NCBI GenBank assembly: GCA_900554725.1
Contig: USII01000064.1
Span: 1 to 6,128, forward strand
Reading direction: 5' to 3'
DNA: 6,128 nucleotides
Source: an uncultured Eubacteriales bacterium
GTDB lineage: Bacteria; Bacillota; Clostridia; Christensenellales; Christensenellaceae
The translations under genes were made by a program, and so were the position numbers. Position 1 is the first letter of the stretch; every line of letters starts with the position of its first letter. Below are positions 1-4,518 of the stretch, one piece after another. Below the pieces are notes generated by a model. That model was not told the DNA's origin. It worked only from the letters and a program-made list of their open reading frames with translations, and made no database searches.

Positions 1-362
1 TTTTAAAACCTTCCCTGACTCCGCCGGATCTTGCCTTTCCCATTGCCTGGGGCGTTTTATATCTGCTGATGGGCATCGGCGCGGCGCGCATTTATCAGAC
101 GGATGCACCCGGGCGCAAAAAGGCCCTCGCTGTTTTTGGCGTTCAGCTGGCGGTAAATTTTGCGTGGAGCCTGATCTTCTTTAACCTGCAGGCCTTTGGG
201 TTTTCTTTTTTCTGGCTTCTGCTCCTGCTTGCCCTCATCCTTTGGATGATCGCGCTGTTTTGGAAGCTGGATCGCCCGGCGGCGCTGCTGCAAATTCCCT
301 ATCTGCTCTGGGTGAGCTTTGCGGGGTATTTAAACTATGCCATTTGGCATTTAAATGGCTAA
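1..362 (+). CDS. tspO: TspO/MBR family membrane protein, C-terminal part (5' end outside window)
   Basis: The frame is open from the left edge (first full codon at base 3) to a TAA at 360-362, giving 119 residues. Family proteins are about 150-160 residues, so roughly 35-40 N-terminal residues are missing. Four hydrophobic segments remain of the usual five. They match TspO landmarks in order: PPDLAFPIAWGVLYLLMGI, NFAWSLIFF, a Trp/Leu-rich segment FFWLLLLLALILWMIALFW, and the C-terminal PYLLWVSFAGYLNYAIWHLN. Known of the family: these integral membrane proteins bind porphyrins and other hydrophobic ligands and are linked to tetrapyrrole or stress responses, but the bacterial function is not settled. 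The ATG at 69 lies inside a conserved transmembrane segment and is not the true start. The gene is followed by a probable terminator and has no visible link to the arginine genes. Confidence 0.9.
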   Translation, partial: LKPSLTPPDLAFPIAWGVLYLLMGIGAARIYQTDAPGRKKALAVFGVQLAVNFAWSLIFFNLQAFGFSFFWLLLLLALILWMIALFWKLDRPAALLQIPYLLWVSFAGYLNYAIWHLNG

Positions 363-420
363 AAGAGGCGCCCGGAAAATTCTGAAACCCGGGCAAAAAG
401 ACGGATGGCACGCCGGCCGG

Positions 421-448
421 AATGGGCTCCCCCAAGGGGCCTATTTTT
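421..448 (+). terminator. Probable intrinsic terminator after tspO
   Basis: The arms 421-432 and 436-445 can pair. The core is CCCC (429-432) with GGGG (436-439), followed by GG (425-426) with CC (440-441) across a two-base bulge (CT, 427-428), then G-U and A-T pairs outside. A T-run follows at 444-448. The stem is imperfect and sits about 60 bases after the tspO stop. It is the best candidate for separating tspO from the arginine promoter, but not a strong one. Confidence 0.4.
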
Positions 449-543
449 ATGCGGTTTTTTCTGTGATAGGAAAAACGATTGTGCAAAATTTGTGGATAAT
501 TTCGGGAAATTTTGGAGATAGCCTTTTGTTTTTTCATTTTTTT

Positions 544-582
544 CATAAATTTTTATAAAAATTTATTGCATTTTTATACATT
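544..582 (+). promoter_or_regulatory. Pair of ArgR/AhrC-like operator boxes
   Basis: The known ARG box core is TGAATwwwwATTCA inside an 18-bp site. The 14 bases at 567-580 read TGCATTTTTATACA, matching 12 of 14 positions. The 14 bases at 546-559 read TAAATTTTTATAAA, matching 11 of 14. The two cores start exactly 21 bp apart, so the 18-bp sites (544-561 and 565-582) are separated by 3 bp. That is the classical arrangement for hexameric ArgR. The proximal box overlaps the -35 and spacer of the argC promoter, which fits repression by arginine. The distal box is pure A/T and could match by chance. A mirrored 11-of-14 match also exists at 552-565, so its exact register is uncertain. Confidence 0.65.
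545..566. repeat. 22-bp perfect AT palindrome upstream of the argC promoter
   Basis: Bases 545-566 equal their own reverse complement, with the axis between 555 and 556 and no central spacer. All 22 bases are A or T, and the palindrome ends on the first base of the -35 element. It overlaps the distal ArgR-like box. It could be an operator, an UP element or a bent-DNA site. Confidence 0.9.
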
Positions 583-594
583 AGTGCGTATAAT
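566..594 (+). promoter_or_regulatory. Sigma-A-like promoter of the arg operon
   Basis: The -35 element is TTGCAT (566-571, 4 of 6 to TTGACA) and the -10 element is TATAAT (589-594, perfect), with an optimal 17-base spacer. The sequence upstream of -35 is nearly pure A/T and could act as an UP element. Transcription would start near 601, which leaves a leader of only about 29 bases before the argC ATG. That is too short for a riboswitch or classical attenuator. The ArgR-like box at 567-580 covers the -35 and most of the spacer, so a bound repressor would block RNA polymerase. Confidence 0.85.
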
Positions 595-621
595 AAAACA
601 ATCAAAAAGGGAAGCGGGGCG

Positions 622-633
622 ATGCGAAGATGA
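622..633 (+). promoter_or_regulatory. Candidate leader minigene Met-Arg-Arg-stop before argC
   Basis: ATG CGA AGA TGA encodes Met-Arg-Arg and stops. The TGA (631-633) overlaps the argC ATG (630-632). The AAAGGGAAG purine run (606-614) is better spaced for the ATG at 622 (about 10 bases from AAAGGG) than for the argC ATG (about 18 bases), although GCGGGG (614-619) could serve argC. What is seen is a start with a Shine-Dalgarno-like site, two Arg codons and a stop-start overlap. That it senses arginine or charged tRNA, or couples translation to argC, is inference. Purine-rich ribosome-binding regions produce AGA/CGA-like triplets easily, so chance is a real alternative. Confidence 0.35.
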
Positions 634-1655
634 TAAGGGCAAGCGTGATGGGCGCGACAGGTTATGCGGGAATTGAGCTGGTACGGCTGCTCTATGGGCA
701 CCCGGAAGTGGAGATCGCGCACCTGTGCTCTGTCGGCAGCGCGGGCCAGGCGGTAGAGGGCCTGTATGCGAGCTTTCTGGGCAGCGGGCTTTTGCTGGAA
801 AACCTGCCAGCAGCCCAGGTGGCGGAGGAGAGCGATATTGTATTTACCTCTCTGCCTCACGGGGCATCGGCGGAAAATGTGAAGGCGCTGATGGATGCCG
901 GGGCAAGGGTAATAGACCTGAGCGGGGATTTCCGCTACCGGGATGTAAAAGTTTATGAACAGTGGTATCGGGTAGCTCACCCTTATCCCAAGCTGCTGGA
1001 AGGGGCCGTCTATGGCTTGAGCGAGCTATATCGGGAAAAAATTGCGCCCGCGCGGCTGGTGGGCAACCCCGGGTGCTATACCACCTGCGCCATCCTGGCG
1101 CTGGCGCCGCTGCTGGCCGGAGGGATCGCCTCGGGGCGGGGAATCGTCGTGGATGCCAAATCCGGCGTCACAGGGGCGGGCAAAAAGCCGAGCACTGGGC
1201 TTCACTACTGCGAGGTGGATGAGAGCATGAAGGCTTATGGCGTAGCCACGCACCGGCACACCAGCGAAATCGAACAGGAACTTTCCGCTGCCGCAGGGCA
1301 GAAGGTGATCCTCTCCTTCACGCCCCACCTGGTGCCCCTGAAGCGCGGCATTCTGGCCACCTGCTATGCGGATTACCTGGGCGGGGATGTGGCCGCCTGC
1401 TACCAGGCAGCTTATGGAGAAGAGCCCTTTATCAAAGTGTTGAGCCAGGGCCAGCTGCCCGAGATAAAGCATGTGGCGGGCTCCAACCAGTGCCATATCG
1501 GCTTTCAGGTGGACGAGCGGACGGGAAAGATCATCGTGGTATCCGTTCTGGATAACCTGATAAAAGGCGCGGGCGGGCAGGCAGTGCAGAATATGAACCT
1601 GATGTTCGGCCTGGATGAAACGACTGGCCTGGGCGCGCTGCCCTGGTATCTGTAA
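630..1655 (+). CDS. argC: N-acetyl-gamma-glutamyl-phosphate reductase
   Basis: ArgC catalyses the third step of arginine synthesis in the cytoplasm. It reduces N-acetylglutamyl-5-phosphate to N-acetylglutamate semialdehyde with NADPH. The 341-residue product has the usual length of the long-form family. The N-terminal Rossmann motif GATGYAG is at residues 8-14, consistent with the chosen start. The catalytic cysteine is C149 in GNPGCYTT, followed by the conserved KSGVTGAGKK (177-186) and the HRHTSEIEQEL segment (208-218), which carries the expected active-site histidine. The C-terminal DNLIKGAGGQAVQNMN motif is present. No in-frame start lies upstream between the promoter and 630, so the ATG at 630 is secure even though its own Shine-Dalgarno is weak. 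It is the first gene of the operon, about 29 bases from the predicted transcript start, and its ATG overlaps the stop of a Met-Arg-Arg minigene. The gene looks intact. Confidence 0.97.
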   Translation: MIRASVMGATGYAGIELVRLLYGHPEVEIAHLCSVGSAGQAVEGLYASFLGSGLLLENLPAAQVAEESDIVFTSLPHGASAENVKALMDAGARVIDLSGDFRYRDVKVYEQWYRVAHPYPKLLEGAVYGLSELYREKIAPARLVGNPGCYTTCAILALAPLLAGGIASGRGIVVDAKSGVTGAGKKPSTGLHYCEVDESMKAYGVATHRHTSEIEQELSAAAGQKVILSFTPHLVPLKRGILATCYADYLGGDVAACYQAAYGEEPFIKVLSQGQLPEIKHVAGSNQCHIGFQVDERTGKIIVVSVLDNLIKGAGGQAVQNMNLMFGLDETTGLGALPWYL

Positions 1656-1660
1656 AACCC

Positions 1661-1703
1661 GGCGGCCGCCCCTATAAGAAAAAGGGGCCGGGGGGATGTT
1701 TTT
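1661..1703 (+). promoter_or_regulatory. Hairpin in the argC-argB spacer
   Basis: GCCCCT (1668-1673) pairs with AGGGGC (1683-1688) around a 9-base loop. CC (1666-1667) with GG (1690-1691) may extend the stem past a one-base bulge. A T5 run lies at 1699-1703, too far from the stem for a canonical terminator. The left arm with its CCTAT resembles the left arm of the real terminator at 4357-4379, so this may be a weak or decayed terminator or an RNA-processing site that sets the argC to argB ratio. Confidence 0.35.
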
Positions 1704-1718
1704 CAGAAAGGAAAAGAT

Positions 1719-2606
1719 ATGCAAAAAGAGATGCTGACGCTGGCGCATAAAGCGGAAATTCTGGTGGAGGCGCTGCCCTATATCCAGAAATTTGCGGGGA
1801 AGCGCATCGTCATAAAGTATGGGGGAAACGCGATGCTCAATGAGGAGCTGACCCACAAAGTGCTGCAGGATATTGCGCTTTTAAAGTATATCGGCCTAAA
1901 CCCCATCGTGGTGCACGGCGGGGGCCCGGAGATCAACAAAACGCTGAAAGCTCTTGGCATTAAGAGTCAGTTTTCCGGCGGCCTTCGGGTGACGGATGCC
2001 CCCACCATGGAGGTGGTGCAGATGGTGCTGGCTGGAAAAATCAATCAGGAGATCGTCTCCAAATTAAACGCCCTTGGGGCTAAGGCCATCGGGCTTTGTG
2101 GAAAAGATGCCTCTCTTCTGCAGGCCGAAAAGTTGCCTCCCAAAAACGGCGTGGATCTCGGGTTTGTGGGCAGGGTGACGGGCGTAAACACCAGTCTGCT
2201 CACGCTGCTTTCGGACGATGAATACATCCCCGTCGTGGCCCCTATCGGCGCAGGAAAGAACGGCGAAAGCTATAATATCAACGCGGATACCGCAGCGGCG
2301 GAAATCGCCTCGGCCATTCAGGCGGAAAAACTTATGTTTCTGACAGATGTGGATGGCATCCGAACCCGGGCGGAGGATGCCAGCACGCTCATTCCCGTCA
2401 TCGGCATAGAGGAGGTTTGTAAAATGATAGACGATGGCTCCATCTGCGGCGGAATGATTCCAAAGGTGCAGGGCTGCATTGATTCCCTGAAAAAAGGCGT
2501 GCAGCGCACGCATATTCTGGATGGCACGCTGCCGCACCCGCTGCTGCTGGAGATTTTTACACAGAAGGGCATAGGGACCATGGTAGTAAAGGAGCATGAA
2601 AAATGA
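1719..2606 (+). CDS. argB: Acetylglutamate kinase, arginine-sensitive type by sequence
   Basis: ArgB phosphorylates the gamma-carboxyl of N-acetylglutamate with ATP, the second and often controlling step of the pathway. The product is 295 residues, an amino-acid-kinase fold. K33 in VIKYGGNAM and K249 in GGMIPKV correspond to the two phosphate-stabilising lysines. HGGGP (66-70) is the glycine loop for substrate, R90 lies in [15 protein letters not shown] is at 184-190, and LTDVDGI (208-214) lies in the nucleotide site. Residues 1-27 form an extra N-terminal helix ([21 protein letters not shown]). In known structures this helix builds the hexamer and the arginine site, and it is absent from the shorter, arginine-insensitive E. 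coli enzyme. The C-terminal [11 protein letters not shown] also fits the sensitive type. AAAGGA (1707-1712) lies 6 bases before the ATG. The 3' end overlaps argD by 4 bases. Confidence 0.97.
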   Translation: MQKEMLTLAHKAEILVEALPYIQKFAGKRIVIKYGGNAMLNEELTHKVLQDIALLKYIGLNPIVVHGGGPEINKTLKALGIKSQFSGGLRVTDAPTMEVVQMVLAGKINQEIVSKLNALGAKAIGLCGKDASLLQAEKLPPKNGVDLGFVGRVTGVNTSLLTLLSDDEYIPVVAPIGAGKNGESYNINADTAAAEIASAIQAEKLMFLTDVDGIRTRAEDASTLIPVIGIEEVCKMIDDGSICGGMIPKVQGCIDSLKKGVQRTHILDGTLPHPLLLEIFTQKGIGTMVVKEHEK

Positions 2607-3790
2607 AGCTGGAACAGATCATACAACTCGATGAACGCTATTACATGAATACATTTGGAAAGAGATTTCCCGTTGCTTTTACGCACGGGCAGGGCTGCAC
2701 GCTCTACGATACCCTGGGCAGGGAATATACGGATTTCTTTTCGGGAATCGCGGTCAACTGCCTCGGGTATGCCCACCCGGCCTTTACCCGGGCAATGTGC
2801 GAGCAGATGGGCAAATACATCCATATTTCCAATCTCTACTATGTGGAGCAGCAGGCGCTGCTTGCACAGCGGCTCTGCGAGAATTCCTGTTTTGATAAGG
2901 TGTTTTTTGCCAATAGCGGCGCTGAGGCAAACGAGGGCGCCATCAAGCTGGCGCGCAAGTATTTCTACGAAAAGGGAGAGGAGAAATACGAAATTATTTC
3001 GGCCGGCAATTCCTTCCATGGCCGCACGCTGGCTACCCTTTCGGCAACCGGCCAGGCAAAATATCAAAAACCCTATCGCCCCCTTGTGCCCTCCTTTTGC
3101 CATGTGCCCTATGGAGATATCGCGGCCATGGAAGCGGCGATAAATGAAAAGACATGCGCCATCATGCTGGAGGCCATCCAGGGGGAGGGCGGCGTGATTG
3201 TGGCGCCGGAGGAGTATATGAGGCAGGTGGAGGCGCTTTGCCGCAAAAAGGGCCTGCTGCTCATCCTGGATGAAGTACAGACGGGCATGGGCCGCACGGG
3301 AAAGCTCTTCTGCTATGAGCACTATGGCATCCATCCGGATATCATGACGCTGGCAAAGGCCCTGGGAAACGGCATGCCCATCGGCGCGATTCTGGCAAAG
3401 GAGCAGGTTGCCGCGGCCTTTTGTGCGGGAGATCATGGCTCCACTTTTGGCGGAGGCCCTCTGGCCTGCACGGCTGGCCTGGCGGTGATGGCAGAGCTTT
3501 TGGAAGGCGGACTGGTGGAAAAAGCCGCCAAGACGGGGGAATATTTTAAAAAGAAGCTGCAGCAGCTGGCGCAGAAGAGCGGCAATGTGCTGCAGGTGCG
3601 CGGCAAGGGCCTTCTTTTGGGCATGGAACTAAAGGAGCCATTATCTGCGAAGGATATTGCACAAAAGGCTCTGGAAAAGGGATATCTAATCGGCACGGCG
3701 GGCGGCAATACGCTGCGCTTTGCGCCGCCGCTTCTCATCTGCGAGCGCGAAATAGATGCCCTCTGCACATGCCTGGAAGCGCTGCTCTAG
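2603..3790 (+). CDS. argD: Acetylornithine aminotransferase
   Basis: ArgD is a cytoplasmic PLP-dependent class III transaminase. It converts N-acetylglutamate semialdehyde and glutamate to N-acetylornithine and 2-oxoglutarate. The product is 395 residues, a normal length. Visible motifs are NSGAEAN (104-110, PLP phosphate contacts), NSFHGRT (136-142, with the ring-stacking aromatic F138), D223 in [10 protein letters not shown] (contacts the pyridine nitrogen), K252 in [12 protein letters not shown] (Schiff-base lysine), [11 protein letters not shown] (278-288), and R372 in LRFAPP (substrate carboxylate). The ATG overlaps the argB stop as ATGA (2603-2606), and AAAGGAG (2588-2594) lies 8 bases upstream inside argB, which implies translational coupling. 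Related enzymes can also act on succinyl-diaminopimelate or other omega-amino acids, but position in argCBD supports the arginine role. The gene ends 14 bases before the GNAT start. Confidence 0.96.
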   Translation: MKLEQIIQLDERYYMNTFGKRFPVAFTHGQGCTLYDTLGREYTDFFSGIAVNCLGYAHPAFTRAMCEQMGKYIHISNLYYVEQQALLAQRLCENSCFDKVFFANSGAEANEGAIKLARKYFYEKGEEKYEIISAGNSFHGRTLATLSATGQAKYQKPYRPLVPSFCHVPYGDIAAMEAAINEKTCAIMLEAIQGEGGVIVAPEEYMRQVEALCRKKGLLLILDEVQTGMGRTGKLFCYEHYGIHPDIMTLAKALGNGMPIGAILAKEQVAAAFCAGDHGSTFGGGPLACTAGLAVMAELLEGGLVEKAAKTGEYFKKKLQQLAQKSGNVLQVRGKGLLLGMELKEPLSAKDIAQKALEKGYLIGTAGGNTLRFAPPLLICEREIDALCTCLEALL

Positions 3791-3804
3791 AGGGGGCGCG
3801 GAAC

Positions 3805-4341
3805 ATGCAGGCAGCAGAGAAAATGCCGTTTTTGGCGGCGGTAGAGGTGCGCCTGGCGCAGGAGGAGGATATTCCCGCCATTTGGGAGATCACCCAGGAG
3901 GCCTTCTTGAAATATGCCGATGCGCTGGGCAGCAGGGGCAAGGTAAAGGCCCTTTTGGAAACACAGCAGGATATCCTTTTAGATATGCAAAAGAAGGTTG
4001 TGCTGATAGGCCTGGTGGGGGGAAAGCCCATGGGCTCCATTCGCCTTGAGGCGATGGGAGATGTGGCATATATCAGCAGATTTGGAGTTCGCACATTGGC
4101 GCAGGGCCAGGGCGTGGGGCGGGCGCTCCTTGCTGAGGCGGAAAAGCTCTGCCGGCAGAGGGGAGATATTGCAGCCATTGCACTGCATACCTCTTCGCGC
4201 ATGGCCGGGCTCATTCGATTCTACTATGGCCAGGGGTTTTTCGTGCATTCCACAGGCACCGACCGCGGCTATATCCGCGCGCTGCTCGTGCGGGAAATCA
4301 AGGAGGGCGGGGCAGATCTTTCCCCCGTCATGGAAAAATAG
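3805..4341 (+). CDS. GNAT-family N-acetyltransferase, last gene of the arg operon
   Basis: The product is 178 residues with the single-domain GNAT fold. The early RLAQEEDIPAIWEITQEAF (16-34) is typical of the first strand and helix. Motif A, SRFGVRTLAQGQGVGRALL, spans 91-109 and contains Q100-G101-Q102-G103-V104-G105, the acetyl-CoA pyrophosphate loop. IRFYYGQGF (137-145) is the late GNAT signature, and STGTDRGYIRALLVREI closes the domain. I chose the ATG at 3805 because AGGGGG (3790-3795) lies 9 bases upstream. An ATG at 3769 would add 12 residues encoded within argD and has no clear ribosome site. ATG 3823 is also possible. It follows argD by 14 bases and precedes the operon terminator, so it should be co-transcribed. 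The substrate is unknown. Context makes N-acetylglutamate synthesis conceivable, but I do not see the E-F-F-x-x-x-G-F pattern I recall from the short Mycobacterium-type ArgA. Modification of an amine, antibiotic or protein is equally open. Confidence 0.9.
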   Translation: MQAAEKMPFLAAVEVRLAQEEDIPAIWEITQEAFLKYADALGSRGKVKALLETQQDILLDMQKKVVLIGLVGGKPMGSIRLEAMGDVAYISRFGVRTLAQGQGVGRALLAEAEKLCRQRGDIAAIALHTSSRMAGLIRFYYGQGFFVHSTGTDRGYIRALLVREIKEGGADLSPVMEK

Positions 4342-4356
4342 CAAAAAGAAGCGCCG

Positions 4357-4379
4357 GCGGCCCCTATGGGCCGCTTTTC
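4357..4379 (+). terminator. Intrinsic terminator of the arg operon
   Basis: GCGGCCC (4357-4363) and GGGCCGC (4368-4374) form a perfect 7-bp GC-rich stem with a CTAT loop, directly followed by TTTTCT. It starts 15 bases after the GNAT stop codon. It marks the end of the argC-argB-argD-GNAT transcript and shows that the ATPase gene has its own promoter. Confidence 0.9.
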
Positions 4380-4390
4380 TGCGGGTGCGG

Positions 4391-4410
4391 AAAAAATTGT
4401 AAAATTTTTT
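4391..4410. repeat. 8-bp AT inverted repeat upstream of the ATPase promoter
   Basis: AAAAAATT (4391-4398) and AATTTTTT (4403-4410) are perfect inverted repeats separated by GTAA. They lie between the arg terminator and the ATPase promoter, ending about 50 bases upstream of the -10. This may be a regulator site or a backup terminator; its stem is weak because it is all A/T. Confidence 0.6.
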
Positions 4411-4438
4411 GCTGCGGTGCATTTTCCGCCCCGCTCTT

Positions 4439-4467
4439 TTCCGATCTCAGGCGCTTTATGCTATAAT
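4439..4467 (+). promoter_or_regulatory. Extended -10 promoter of the P-type ATPase gene
   Basis: A perfect TATAAT at 4462-4467 is preceded by TG one base upstream (4459-4460), giving the extended -10 form TGnTATAAT. The -35 with a 17-base spacer is TTCCGA (4439-4444), only 3 of 6, which extended -10 promoters tolerate. The predicted start near 4474 gives a leader of about 45 bases. A small inverted repeat ATAC/GTAT (4466-4469 and 4473-4476) overlaps the -10 and start site. Confidence 0.75.
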
Positions 4468-4518
4468 ACCTAGTATGTTGTGCCGCGCCGCGGAGAATAT
4501 CGCATAAAGGATAGAAAG

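Larger units (their letters stand above)
363..629. other. Intergenic region between tspO and argC
   Basis: I see no credible gene in these 267 bases. The left half is GC-mixed and holds the probable tspO terminator, plus a separate inverted repeat GCCCGG (370-375) / CCGGGC (389-394) without a T-run. From about 450 to 600 the composition becomes strongly AT-rich. That part carries a tandem 9-base repeat (529-546), a 22-bp palindrome (545-566), ArgR-like boxes and the argC promoter. The frame at 355-558 on the + strand has no family resemblance and ends inside the AT-rich control region, so it is treated as chance. Confidence 0.75.

Noticed and set aside
370..394. GCCCGG/CCGGGC hairpin just after tspO as its terminator
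   Set aside because: The loop is 13 bases and the right arm is followed by AAAAAG rather than a T-run. The structure at 421-448 fits better.
479..500. Second promoter from TTGTGC and GATAAT
   Set aside because: The spacing between the two hexamers is only 10 bases, too short for a sigma-A promoter.
355..558. 67-residue + strand frame between tspO and argC
   Set aside because: It starts inside the end of tspO, has no recognisable domain, and ends in the AT-rich control region just before the argC -35. It has no convincing ribosome site.
601..629. Arginine riboswitch, T-box or classical leader-peptide attenuator before argC
   Set aside because: The predicted leader is only about 29 bases, far too short for these elements. 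Only the tiny Met-Arg-Arg frame remains as a candidate.
1026..1856. Antisense frame of 276 residues across argC and argB
   Set aside because: It is the complement of conserved argC and argB codons, spans their intergenic hairpin, and has no own signals.
2318..3436. Long antisense frame (372 residues) opposite argB and argD
   Set aside because: It lies opposite two genes with full catalytic motifs. Its translation is low-complexity and resembles no family, as expected for an antisense shadow in GC-biased sequence.
3769..3804. Upstream start for the GNAT gene inside argD
   Set aside because: It adds 12 residues that do not belong to the GNAT fold and lacks a Shine-Dalgarno site, while the ATG at 3805 has AGGGGG nine bases upstream.
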